In this document: in pieces, positions 1-10,855 of the stretch
How positions within the stretch are numbered: position 1 is the first letter of the stretch
Layout: the number at the start of each line of letters is the position of its first letter
Assembly (NCBI GenBank): GCA_050084985.1
Contig: JBITNC010000001.1
Span: 28,334,001-28,398,000 of the forward strand
Direction: 5' to 3'
Source: Nageia nagi
Lineage: Eukaryota > Pinophyta
DNA: 64,000 bases
Position numbers and translations under genes: made by a program
Notes under the pieces: generated by a model
The model's input: the letters and a program-made list of their open reading frames with translations, nothing else
Databases searched by the model: none
Told to the model about the DNA's origin: nothing

Positions 1-479
1 TTGGCTATAATATGTAATTGGGGATCTTGACCTTACGAATGGTTTGATTGCCTAACTTCATGATCATGGAAGGAAATAGTGGGTTCTTGGTTTATCTTAA
101 TATTTTCCACAAAAGACACAAAGCTTTCAGGGTCATTAATATCCAACTCAATTGTTTACGACAATTGGTTCATAGCTTCTCTATGATCTTTAGATTGTTG
201 TAGTAATTCAAACAAGGACATCTTCACTTGTGAGTTTCTTGATTGATGTTGTAAAAATCATTTTATTAAAATATTAAGAGGTTGAGGTCTAGGTATATTT
301 GTTTGTATAATATCATCATTTGTTTATTTTTGGAACTATCAGCTTGCCTTCCTTGCACCCTTTGGGCTCTTGTAGCTATGCTTACCATAGCAACGAAAGT
401 AGAAGAATGTTGAAATACTTTATGTGTTACTTGATTTTGGTGTATTTATGATTCTATGATATTTGTTTGATATTGAGGA
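1..479 (-). pseudogene. Probable gag-protease linker of G0
   Basis: Downstream of the knuckle on the minus strand a broken frame reads for example INDPESFVSFVEN and FHDHEVRQSNHS. No protease motif is visible before the window ends. Assignment to the linker comes only from position in the element. Confidence 0.3.
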
Positions 480-2815
480 AGTGGGTTATGATATATTCCT
501 AGATTTTGATTAAAGATAGTCAATGGGTTATCTACTTGTAATCTTCCTTAATTAATCAAATCTTGAATCTTGTGTTGTAAGTTCCTACACTTGCCTGTAG
601 TATGACCCTTTTGACAATGACAATGGCAATAGTCATTTTCATTTTACCATTTACTATCTCTTATGTATAGTCTTTTAGGTCATATTTTAGGTAATATAAT
701 CATTTGATGGTCCATTAATTTTTTCAAAATATCATGTAGAGATTGGTCAATAGAGTAAATTTTCTAGGGGTGGCCTAGGTTTTCTTTCTTCATTTTACGA
801 AGTAGGTGTATGTTGCAGAGGGTTTGGTTCTCCATCTTTAAGATAAGAAACTTCATTAGAAAGTATTGGTTCTATTGATTATTCTATGTAATTTTTATTT
901 TTAACATAATGCTCTTTCTTTTTACCCTTTAGTTCTCCATCCTAGATTTTAACCTTTTCAATTACAATAGCTTGAGAAATTGCTTCCTCAAATGTCATGT
1001 TGTTGAATCAATAAGGTACCAGTGATGGGTCTTAGAAAACTTTAACTAAATATTTTCACTAGTTCTTCTCATGGTAGAGTATAAGGCATACTTATCAAAA
1101 TCACCCTCCATCTTGAAATAAAGTTTGTAACTATTTCATCCTAAAATTGTTGCAATCTTGTGAGATCAGGTATGGAGGTTTTATCTTTAATATTTATCCT
1201 AAAGTGTTCTAAGAACAAGTTAGCCAATTGTGCATATGCTGTGATGCTATGTTCAATTAAGTCATTGTACCAATCCATCACTTGTCTAGTAAGTGTCATA
1301 GGAAAGATACGTAACATCAAAGCATCATTGTTGAAAATTACATAACTTGAATATTTAAAGTGTATTAGATTTTCTTTAGGATCCTCCTTTCCTTTAAAAG
1401 ATTCAATTTTTGCAATCTCAAATTTGAAAGGGATATTCATCTTAGGAACATGAGGGTGTATGAGCTAATTACAGATTATTTCGTAAAAGACTTTATGTTT
1501 GTTTTATTGGTGGAGCATTCTCTTAATCTCTATTAATCTTTCATCAAATTCATTAGTCGATTGTATAGGAATGATAGGATTTTTATTATCCCTATTACCT
1601 TCTCTTTATTTGTTTATTGAAAATGATTGGTAACTTCTTTTAGAAGGTGTTTGATCACCATAATAATTTTCATTATATGGTGGAGTAGGTGGAGGAGCTT
1701 GATATGGAGGCAATTATCATTGCCCTTGTTGATATAAAGGTGTAAGAGTATGATGTTTTTGAACCTCATGTCTAGACCAAGGTAAACAGAGTCTTAGAGG
1801 TTGTTGTTTCTCATGTAATACGTCCCCTTTTCTAGGTAAACAAAGGTTTTGATTTTTATAATTTTTATGACCTTAGGGAGACAAGGATCATGCTCTAGAT
1901 GACAACTTTTTATCTACTATTTTTTGATTAGGTCTATTATGAATTTGAGTTTGAACTTGTTATTTGTTAGGTTGTTCTAAGGGTGTTTTATTTTGATATT
2001 CATGAAACACAGGCTCTATTTGCAAACATGAATTTTATCCTAATCTTCTAGGTTGATTCGATTTCTATGTATCTAGATTATATAGAATAATTTATTGGTT
2101 ATTCTAAAGTTGTTCTTGATTTAGATTTGACATAGACACATATGATGGTATCTCTTCTACCTTATACCTTAAAGGACCAAGATTTCTCCTATGTCTTTGT
2201 TCGAGAATCCTATGACTAGTCCTTGGGGTAGTATAAGTAGTACTAGAATCCACATAACTCATAATAAAAGAAGTATAACTAGTCTTAAGGGTAGGTATAT
2301 TAGTTTTCAAAATATGATAAGCATCATTATACACCCTATCATGTCTTGTTTATTTAGGTGTAGGAGTAGCTGTATGTATCAAATTCTATCATCAAATTCA
2401 TTCATCCTTATAGAGATGGTGGAAGGGGTATAATCATATCATATTATATAGGATTGGATAAGAGGTCCATCTAGTATATAACACGTAATGTGATCATACT
2501 TTGATTTAAAGGACCTTTTTGTAAAATAGCATAAATTGAATGCATTCGTGATGGAGTAGGATTCCTTAAAATAACTTCTTTCTCATTACCTATTGGTGTT
2601 TCTTTTGCTAGATAAGTTAAATCTAACAGAAGACTATGAATGTGAGAAGAATGAGGAATCCTTAACTGCATTAAATGTTTTCTTACTTCATTTAAGGTAT
2701 ACTCTATTCCTCGAGGAGTTCCTCTCCTTGATATTTCTCTACTAGATTTATGAGATCTATGACTAAGTTGTCTCTCTTAGTAAGTTTCGTCATAAGGCTC
2801 TTGTTTTGATGAGCC
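480..2815 (-). pseudogene. gag: Decayed gag of gypsy G0
   Basis: The structural capsid/nucleocapsid gene of a gypsy element. A start at 2813-2815 opens MAHQNKSLMTKLTKRDN, followed by frameshifts and stops. A 99-residue open piece at 1141-1440 is the retrotransposon gag core: it has the helical pattern FPMTLTRQVMDWYNDL and a following HFRINIKDKTSIPDL typical of plant gypsy gag. Around 600-650 the minus strand encodes YCHCHCQKGHTTGKC, a CX2HX4HX4C nucleic-acid knuckle, followed by a CRNLQHKIQDL helix. This knuckle type is usual in Tat/Athila-like gypsy gag. Stops and frame changes mean no functional product. Confidence 0.7.
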
Positions 2816-4487
2816 ATGTTTTGTTTTTGTTTTTTTTTAAACAAGAAATGAAAGAAAACATATATCATTCATAGTAATTACATTTTTATTTTTAGTTTTA
2901 TGTTATCAAGAAAATAAATGAATGCATGAATAACCTATTTATAAAGTCACATTTTTGATGTGATTATCTTATCTAATTTGGCTAATAAATTGAATTAATT
3001 TTTTTTTAATGAGCAATATGAATCATTAATTTTATTCTTGTTAGTTTTCTTAGGTTGTTTTATCTAGTTAGGTGTTTTAAACAAGGGTAGGCTAGAATCC
3101 TATAGGTAATCTATGGTGAAGTATCGACTTGGAACTTAAGGTGGTCCCCTTAGTGTAATGGGGATCGAGGAATGCTGTTGAAGACTATCTTGATAGTGGA
3201 ATCCAAGCATAGCCTTCTTATTTATAGTTTCTCAATAGAAAGTGACTACTTTTATCCTAGGACCTAGTATTCATCTCCAAGTTTGGCTCTACAACTTATG
3301 GTGTGGTCGGTGGGTACACAAGAAATATGAAATCAATGGTTGGTCATCACCTCCAACTCATTGATGTTAAGTTTTATAAGGTATTATGCATATATATAAA
3401 AAACATGAAAGAAATTATGATAACTACACCCAAACTCAACATACATATCTTTGATTATGTTTTATTTAATGTGAAAAAGTAATGTTTTAATGAATGAATC
3501 TTAATATAACCCATAAGATTCATCACCACTTTTATTGTAATTCTTTAATCAAGAATTAGTGAGATTCATTTAGTTCTTCTAAGTGTGGAAGTAATTAAGT
3601 GAAGTTCATTTACCACTTCTTACTATTGTTATCTACATTTGATATCCTTTCAAAGAGGTAAAATAAGGTATAGAAGAGTCCATTAAGTGAATGTGACTTA
3701 CTTTAAGTAAGGTTCCTTAATTCCTCTTAGAGTCACAATCCTTCGACCACCTTTTGAAGTTTTAAGATAGACATGAAGAGTTTTAATGTGAAGTGAATTT
3801 TCTTAGATGAGATTCTTTAACTCCTCTTCAAATTACCATCCTTCAACCTTCTTTTGATTCTTTCAAAGTGATGAGGTAGACCATTGAAGAGTATTAACAT
3901 GAAGAAAAAATACCCACCTAGTAAATTAACCAATTTAATGTGTTTGAGTTTACCTTAACCTCAATAAATTAACTTTATATTTATTCCATTTCTTAAATGA
4001 GCATTAATTTCTATTTTCAAGTGTGAAAGTAACTTAATGAAAGTTCATTACCAATTTTAGTGATAAAAAGTGAGAAAAAAAAGAGTTCATTTACTTCCTT
4101 CCTATTGCACCCATTCTGATCATCTATGACAGCCTTTCGATGCAAAGGGAGAGCATAAGTGGGTGTAAGAGAAAGTATTAGGTGATTTTGTTTGTCATTC
4201 CCAAAACCAACAAAGATAAACAACATTCATATAATTTATTTAAATAAATTTAAAAATAATGCATATTCCTTAATCATAAATCTACCCTTCCTACATGCAA
4301 TCTAGGCAAAGAAATCACAAATAAGGAGTTCTTTTCTATTTTTCATTTTTAATTCCTAAAGTACACTTTTAGTATTCACAAAAGTTTGAAACACATACCT
4401 TTTGTCTTGAGTTGGTGGCATTTTCACACTTTTACATCGAATCAATGGTGTTCTAGTACAATCATTGGCATTCAAATATAAATCGTT
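2816..4487 (-). other. Leader of G0, no gene seen
   Basis: About 1.7 kb between the primer-binding site and the first gag start. It is AT-rich with no sustained reading frame on either strand. Imperfect internal repetition is visible around 3520-3950 on the plus strand, where phrases of the type 'agtgaagttcatttaccacttctt' and 'cctcttagagtcacaatccttcgaccac' recur in varied form. Confidence 0.4.
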
Positions 4488-4501
4488 GGTGCCTAATACC
4501 A
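4488..4501 (-). other. Candidate primer-binding site of G0
   Basis: Minus strand reads TGGTATTAGGCACC, starting two bases inside the inferred LTR end. Its first six bases match the initiator-Met type site TGGTATCAGAGC seen in copia A, then it diverges. The tRNA is not assigned. Confidence 0.4.
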
Positions 4502-4503
4502 GT

Positions 4504-5517
4504 TGTCAGAGATCACATAGATAGAAAACACAAAACAACAAATAGAAAACATTACTAGATTTAGTGATGATTCCATAAACATAGAAGATAAAAATGAAAT
4601 ATGAAAAGAAAGAAGCACCCCCTACACCTCATTTTTTATTTAGCCTACATGTGAGGGCCCTCTTTTTAGCACTAGAATGTTTACCCAAAAAACAACCCTG
4701 CAAGCATGCAAAACAAGACATGTTACAACCAACAAAACTCTTTATTGATCTTTGGTATAAAACTCAATTTTGATTACAAGTTTGCCTTGCATGGATTGCT
4801 TAAGTACAATAGATGATATGGGCCTCTTGGAGGTCATATTTTCCATTGTATGCAAGCTCTAAGTAATGCCTTGAAACCTATAGAAGAAATAGAATAATGT
4901 TGATTGCTTTTTTTTGGTTGATTCCTTGGCTCCTCTTTACTCTAATCAGTTGCTAGTCTTGTAATCCTGCACATACATAAACAAACAACCCATCAAAATA
5001 TACCTTCTCATGCTATAAAATTATAATAAATAAACATGAAATAAATTTGCATAAAAAAAGTAAATGCAATGTACTTAACAATTTGGATGTAATTTAGCTA
5101 CATAAGGTTGCATTTTATCTTCTAATTCTTATATAGTTTTCTCTTTGGGAGAGGTCTTATTTATAGATTTTCCAAGGTAGCTAAAGTTACTATTTTGGAG
5201 GCAAGGATGGGATAAAAAATTTCATCCAACCTTGTCATAGGTTATATCTATGCAAGGAAAACATAGGATCAAGGATGACTCATCTTTGATCCGTTAGCTT
5301 GTTTCCTTGGGTACCTAATTTTTCTATTTTTTCTTTGTGATTTCTATTTTCAAGATCACTGATGATTACATATTGGGCATCGATGATAGGAACCGATCAT
5401 CAATGATTGTATTGGATCACCAACGATTAATAGGCTTTAAGCAAACTTTACTATTGACTTAAATTTTTACTTCCTTCTTTCATTTATTAAAAGAGGGATC
5501 ATTTTTAGATGTCTACA
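4504..5517 (-). repeat. 5' LTR of gypsy G0 (about 1,014 bp)
   Basis: Read on the minus strand, the segment begins TGTAGACATCTAAAAATGAT and ends CTCTGACA, the TG...CA form of an LTR. Its first 20 bases resemble the LTR starts of gypsy-1 (TGAAGATGCCTAAAAATGA at 20655) and F (TGTAGATGCCTAAAGATGA at 56129), which fixes the outer boundary. The inner boundary is set by the primer-binding-like sequence two bases away. The second LTR lies outside the window, so the ends cannot be confirmed by a pair. Confidence 0.65.
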
Positions 5518-5618
5518 ATTGCCATATTTTAGATATATGTGATAATAAAAATAAAACATATCAATAATACATTAATTAAATCCCAATTAATAATTACATG
5601 CATTATTTTGGGTCTACA
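5518..5618 (+). repeat. Truncated 5' LTR of gypsy-1
   Basis: The last 101 bases of the LTR, ending GGGTCTACA. They align with the end of the 3' LTR at about 21147-21244: both have CATATTTTAGATATATG, a run of ATAATAAAAATAAA, and a terminal TCTACA/TCTATA. The upstream part is missing because G0 is inserted at 5518. Confidence 0.8.
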
Positions 5619-5621
5619 TTT

Positions 5622-5633
5622 TGGTGAACTTGA
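5622..5633 (+). other. Primer-binding site of gypsy-1
   Basis: TGGTGAACTTGA begins three bases after the LTR end. The same core recurs after the LTRs of F (52392) and C (minus strand, 32931-32942), so it is a shared property of these gypsy elements. I do not assign the tRNA. Confidence 0.6.
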
Positions 5634-5859
5634 TTATTCAATTTATTTTACTCTTTCAAAGAGATCTTATGAAACCTCTATCATAGATATATGCCATTAG
5701 CAGTGTACATTATTATTATTAGGCCATCAGTGGCATGGTTGTGCCTCTCCTTTGGGAATTGAAAATAAACATTACCAAAATGTAGAAATAGCTACCGATG
5801 ATCACTAGTTTAGGCAGTTTGACATCTGCTCCTACCATTTAAGTTGGACCTACAAATAT

Positions 5860-6830
5860 CACACAACAAAATTTGAATGAATATGATGATGTCTTCATTT
5901 CACCCTTGAATATGAAGATCCATAATTTTTCCCTACCACCTGACCATAAGTCATCCAAGTTCAAGATGTTTAATGGTGAACAGGATCCCAAGTAGGATCT
6001 TATTAGCTTTTAGGAGAAATGCTTGTTGAAATTATGATTAGAGGAGAAATTGATGGAAAAATTCTTCCCAAGAAGTCTAAAAGGTGATGCTATTCAATGG
6101 TTATATAACTTACCTAGTGGATCGATTGATTCTTTCCAAGCATTTTTCAAAGTCTTCATGGGAAAATATAAGCACAACATCAAAGAACAAAGCAATGTTT
6201 CAAAATTATGTGCAATTCGATAAGAAAGTAATGAAACCCTAGAGAAATACATCCCACAATTCAAAAAGGTATGGCAATTAGTTTGAAGAAAATTAGATGA
6301 GAATGAAATTTATAATATTTTTCATGAATCTATCATACCCATTCTTAATTAACATGCTTCTAATGCTAAAGTTATTGGTTTTGGAGTATTAGTTCAATAA
6401 TTATTGCAAAAATAGGAGGTTTTATTATCATTAGGTGAGCTCAAGTATGCACCTAATCCATTTGTTAAATAAAATAGAAGACCATTTGCCAAGAAATAAG
6501 ATAAAATAGTGCATATGGCTAATAAACCTACTTCTCCACCAAAGTTGCAAAGATCCAACACCTCAAAAGAAAGCACATATATATTTCCAGTATAACCATT
6601 CATTATTTTGAGGGATCTAATGAAAAATGGTCTTTTGCATCCTCTTGAACTCTCTTCTCAAGATGATAATGCTCCCATGGGACGTTTTGATGCCTATTGC
6701 ACTTACCATTAATGAAAAGGGCATGCTACAAATTTTTGCAAGATGTTAAAGGTAGCAATATTTGAACTTATTAAACAAGAAGGTATAAAATTGATGACAC
6801 CCTCAACAACCAAGGACCTACAGTCAATAT
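5860..6830 (+). pseudogene. gag: Decayed gag of gypsy-1
   Basis: Capsid-type gag broken by about ten stops. Visible pieces in order are FKMFNGEQDPK, KFFPRSLKGDAIQWLYNLPSG, KYKHNIKEQSNVSKLC, and a knuckle near 6690-6750 with Cys, His, His and Cys in CX2HX4HX4C spacing (YCTYH..KGHATNFC) containing two in-frame stops. Gypsy F has the same gag, with FKMFSSEQFPKQHL at the equivalent place. The family assignment is firm; no product is expected. Confidence 0.75.
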
Positions 6831-6878
6831 CGTATCAATGGATAAAGAATCTTATGTGGGTTTAAGGAGAGGACAACC

Positions 6879-7523
6879 ATGCCATGTTCCAAATTCGATT
6901 ACAACAGAGCAAGTATCCCACCTGATCCTAAAGTTTATAGCATGATTGATCAATTGAAAAGTACACCTGTAAAAATTAGTTTATATGATCTTATGTCTAT
7001 TTCTCAAGTTCATAGGGATATATTATATGCTTTGTTTAAAAATAAAACTTTCAATACTAATATTTCAGCTGCTCTAGTTTTTGAAAAAATTAGAACCATT
7101 ATGGAATGTGATGCTATTTCTTTTTACAAATTTGAAAGGCTCTATAAAGGATTTTTAGATAAATGTTCAAATTTATATATCACACCTATGGTTGATGGAT
7201 GGAAAGTCAAAATAACAATGGTAGATAATGGATTAGCTATAAATGTATGCTCTACTCATTTTTTGGTTCAATTGCAAGAGAAAGGTGTAGAGATTCCTCT
7301 ATTAGAAGAAGCTACTTTCAGGAGTAGGGCTTATGATAGCTCATCAAAGAAACCATTGGGAATAGCTACAATCATGATTACTATAGGTGTGAGGACTATA
7401 AAAGGAAAATTTCATATTATAGAGTCCAAATTATCAAATAACATGCTTTTAGGGGGGCTTTGGATTCATGATATGGATGCAGTCCCTTCCACACTACATG
7501 GTAGATTGAAGTTCGAATTCTAA
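6879..7523 (+). CDS. Gypsy-1 protease-region ORF (214 aa, remnant of polyprotein)
   Basis: The longest clean frame in the window. The second half holds the aspartic protease region of Tat-like gypsy polyproteins: VDNGLAINVC (residues about 115-124, the DNG form of the catalytic loop), AYDSSSKKPLGIATI, then LLGGLWIHDMDAVPSTLHGR, the conserved block near the protease C-terminus. The first half is the gag-protease linker. The start at 6879 is simply the first Met after upstream stops, since the natural protein was a polyprotein. The frame ends at a TAA at 7521-7523. F carries the same region at 53996-54300 with DPGPTINVC. Translation today is unlikely. Confidence 0.7.
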   Translation: MPCSKFDYNRASIPPDPKVYSMIDQLKSTPVKISLYDLMSISQVHRDILYALFKNKTFNTNISAALVFEKIRTIMECDAISFYKFERLYKGFLDKCSNLYITPMVDGWKVKITMVDNGLAINVCSTHFLVQLQEKGVEIPLLEEATFRSRAYDSSSKKPLGIATIMITIGVRTIKGKFHIIESKLSNNMLLGGLWIHDMDAVPSTLHGRLKFEF

Positions 7524-8380
7524 GGTGAAGTACATACAGTCATGGGAGATCCTAAGCAATATGCACTATGTAATGTTAATGATATTGAAGATTTTGCCAT
7601 GTTACCACCAAGATATAAGATAGAGCCCTTGAAATGTCCTACATTGGGGGAAAATATAGAAAATAGGTCCAAATCATGAAGATAGGTATAGGAACCTATA
7701 GAATCGATGACATAGACCTATTTATGTTCATCAAAGACTTGGGACAACCTAGGATGTTATCTGTTGAGGGCTAGTAGTAAAGTGCCATTGTACCAATAGG
7801 ACACCAGTGGCATGAAAATGATGAAGATAGTGACCACTTTTGCTCTGCTTTGTCTAAAACATCAAACCAAACTTCCTTAACAGATATGCCATCATCTTTT
7901 GAATCGAGTAAGATCTTCCCATTTTATTTTGTTCATAAGTACATGGTTCAAAATTGTAAATATAAATGGGAGGGATTAGGTAAATTTGAATAAGAAATGC
8001 TTGATTTTCCTAATAATTCTAAAGCATAAATGACCAAATAGGAGTTGGGTAGTGATGGTCAGCTAAAACAAAGATGGGGTTCAATTAAGTTTGTTAAAGA
8101 ATGTAATTTGATAGAATTATAGGATGATATTGGTATCGATACATGGATTGATGATTCTATACCTCTTGAACTTGATTATTTTAGTACTGATGATGATCTT
8201 ATTGAATACTTGGGGGTACATTTAGAATTGTCCAAATCTAATAAAAAACATAAAGCAACTTATATCCTTAATGAATACGCTTATTTTTGTCAAGAGATTT
8301 ATTTTTATGAATTATTATAGGTTGAACCATTTGATACAACTAATGATGAGGCACCAAGGGTAGAAGAATTACCATCACTA
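7524..8380 (+). pseudogene. Gypsy-1 protease-RT linker
   Basis: Continuation of the polyprotein with stops. Fragments such as HGRLKFEF before it, then YALCNVNDIEDFAMLPPRYK, PFYFVHKYMVQNCKYKWEG and ELDYFSTDDDLIEYLGVHL are acidic or low-complexity. The equivalent stretch in F (54300-55150) reads FPYPFVHKYMTQNCKYKGGG, so it is conserved between the two elements. No catalytic motif is expected here. Confidence 0.6.
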
Positions 8381-9530
8381 TTGAAAAAGAAAGAGGAGCT
8401 TACATTTCCACAAGAGAAGTTGATACACATCAATATTAACACTTCGAATGATGATAGATTGATACAAATTGGAGCAACCCTACCTCCACAAAAAGAAAGG
8501 TACAAAAATAAGTTTATTGAGCATTTTAAAAATTTTGCTTGGTCTTATGATGATATGCCAGTATTAGATCCTTCATTTGTTATGGATAATCTACCATTGA
8601 AAGGGGGCATTAATATAATAAAAAAAGCCTAAAAATATGCATCCTTCCATGGCATTACTACTCAAGAAAGAGATAGAAAAATATCTGAATGTTGATTTCA
8701 TAAGGCCTATTGAATATTTTGATTGGATGGCTAATATTATCCTTATTTCCAAACTAATTAGTGAAATACAGGTATGTACAGATTTTTTTGATATCAATAA
8801 TGCTTGTTCAAAAGATGATTTTCCATTATCAAATATTGATATGATTGTAGATAGTATAGCTAATCATGATACATTATCATTCATGGATGTATTTTCAAGC
8901 TATAACCAAATTTTGATTAACCCTATTGATCAACATAAAACAACTTTTACTACCCCTTAGGGTAATGTTTTTTGAAAGGTTATGCCTTTTGGACTTTAAA
9001 ATGTACGAAATACATACCAAAGAGTAATAGTCACCATGTTTCATGAGCACATTCATAAAACTGTGGAGGTATATGTTATGACATTCTAGTCAAATTCAAG
9101 CAAGGACAAAATCATCTACAAGTGCTTAAAGAGGTATTTACCATTTTAAAAAGGTACAAACTAAGACTTAAACCTCAAAAATATGCATTTGGAGTTACTT
9201 CTGGTAAATTTTAAAGGTTCATAGTTTTTAATGGAGGAATAGAAGTAGATCTTAAAAAAGTAAAAGTTGTTATTAATATGCCTTCACCCAAAAACCTAAA
9301 ATAATTAAGGAGCCTCTAAGGTAAAATAAATTCAATTAGAAGATTCAATTCATAACTTGGAGATAAATGTAAGCCATTCACCTATTTGTTCAAAAAGGAT
9401 GTCAAATTTGTATGGGATGAAAATTATCAAAAAATATTTGAGGATATCAAACAATATTTACTTAATCCTCCCATTCTAGTTCCCATGGATTTTTCAAAAC
9501 TTACATACTTATACATCTTAGCCATATTAT
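8381..9530 (+). pseudogene. Gypsy-1 reverse transcriptase, 5' part
   Basis: RT fingers and palm. Pieces in order are LTFPQEKLIHININT, FIEHFKNFAWSYDDMP, a 107-residue open stretch at 8637-8960 with FMDVFSSYNQILINPIDQHKTTFTTP (palm motif with first catalytic Asp), then KVMPFGL. The YVDD active-site region near 9070 is damaged by an indel (VEVYV followed by a shifted DILVKF). After VLKEVFTILKRYKLRLKPQKYAFGV the gene is cut by copia A at 9530; it resumes at 17342. Confidence 0.8.
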
Positions 9531-10010
9531 TGTTAGAATTTGTAATGTAATATTATGTAATATTTCTCTTTAATGTAAATTTATTTAATACTTAAAGTAT
9601 CATTATATACTTTAAAGTACTAAAAAAATAAAAATAGAAGAAGAATTAAAAATAGGTATGAGTTTTAAAATAGGTAAAAGATTAAAAATAAAAAAAGGAT
9701 TAATTATAGAATGAGTTTCTTCTTATAATAAGAGAAGAACTCTCCTCTTCTCTAATTACACAATTGTAATACAAGCTTTGCAATAGGTTTAGAGTGTGTG
9801 TGAGAGAGAAGAGATTTTGTAAGAAAGATCTTTGATAATAAGAAGATCTTAGTTAGTGGACGTACTCCTAAGAAGGGAGGAACCATTTTATATCTTGTGT
9901 TATTTATGTGATTAGCTTTAGTTATTATGCTATTGTATTGATGTTGAAAGTGCTACCTTCTTGAGATCTTAAGAGATTAGAAGTTAATTTAGAAAGGGTT
10001 AATTTGTTCA
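9531..10010 (+). repeat. 5' LTR of copia A (480 bp)
   Basis: TGTTAGAATTTGTAATGTAA at the start, AATTTGTTCA at the end. It matches the 3' LTR at 16859-17336 over its whole length with scattered, mainly transition, differences. A TATA-like TTATAATAAGAG lies near 9723-9734, ahead of the likely transcript start. Confidence 0.9.
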
Positions 10011-10012
10011 AA

Positions 10013-10024
10013 TGGTATCAGAGC
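10013..10024 (+). other. Primer-binding site of copia A
   Basis: TGGTATCAGAGC two bases after the 5' LTR. This is the common initiator-methionine tRNA site of plant copia elements. Confidence 0.9.
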
Positions 10025-10694
10025 GACTCTTAGAGGCTCATCTTCAACATCCTTGAAGGTTCATTCCTCTTCTTTCTCCATCTACTTTGGTGAGGTAAAA
10101 AAGGTTTGAAAGTATAAGTTTCCTCTTACCTTGTTTATTGTTAAATTTTGCTTTATTACTAACCTTTTAGGTTCCTTAATTATCAAATTTAAATTTAGCA
10201 AAATTTGATTAAAGTAGATAATACATTGTTATTATACTAACATGTTAGTTTAATTTTATGTTATTGCTATGCATTATTTTAATTTATTAGTTGTAATTTT
10301 TTAAATAAATTGCTTAATGTGTAATAATAATATGCAATAATTCGTTATTATAAAATAAATTTGCAAGCTCTACTTAATGTAAAATTGGTTAAAAATTTTG
10401 CAAATTTTTTATTATAATGGTATTATTGCAATTTTTTTACAATACTAATATATTTGTAAAAATTAAATTGCATGCATGAAAAATCTATTAGATTTAAAAA
10501 TATATATATTTTTTAAATAAAAAAAGAAAAGAAAACTCTTTATATATATATATTATTTTTTAAATTCTGAATTTTCTTGAAAATATAGATTTATTTAAAA
10601 AAAATTTATAATATTATTTTTTAAATAATAGTAAGGTTTTTTTTTTTTTAATTTAAATTTAAATTAATAATCTTAAAAAAAATCAAATACATAA

Positions 10695-10855
10695 GGGATG
10701 GCCGCGCGGCCATCCCCTCTCCTCTTTTCCTCCTTTATAATGGAGGGAGGAGGGGGCGCGGCCTGCCGTGGGCAACGCGTGGCCACTCCCCTTTCCTCCT
10801 TTCTCTTTAATAAGGGATGGGGTTGCGCGAGCGGCCAACCCCTCCACCCGTTAAT
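10695..10855 (+). repeat. GC-rich island with a perfect 22-bp palindrome in the copia A leader
   Basis: The 22 bases 10695-10716 (two halves of GGGATGGCCGC and its complement) are a perfect palindrome. It sits in a GC-rich island with many CpG, inside a leader that is otherwise nearly pure A/T. Two further degenerate versions follow (GCGCGGCCTGCCGTGGGC near 10756 and GCGAGCGGCCAACCCC near 10827), separated by CCTCTTTTCCTCC-type pyrimidine tracts. Copia B has a matching inverted repeat GGCCATA-ACC-TATGGCC at 34885-34901. Confidence 0.8.

Larger units (their letters stand above)
1..5517 (-). mobile_element. Ty3/gypsy LTR retrotransposon G0 (5' part, runs off left edge)
   Basis: Minus-strand element read from right to left: 5' LTR (4504-5517), a primer-binding-like site next to it, a long leader, then a decayed gag that continues to the window edge. 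Protease, RT and integrase would lie left of the window. The right edge of the LTR abuts a truncated LTR of gypsy-1. G0 therefore sits inside the 5' LTR of gypsy-1, and the missing left part of that LTR should lie beyond this element. The expected target duplication, starting ATTGC at 5518, cannot be checked here. The coding part is broken by many stops. Gypsy assignment rests on the gag fold sequence and a CX2HX4HX4C knuckle. Confidence 0.75.

Noticed and set aside
8305-8797. Minus-strand frames of 66-68 codons opposite the gypsy-1 RT
   Set aside because: Shadows of the plus-strand RT frame.
10013-10024. tRNA gene at the TGGTATCAGAGC sequence
   Set aside because: Only the complement of a tRNA 3' end is present; it is a primer-binding site.
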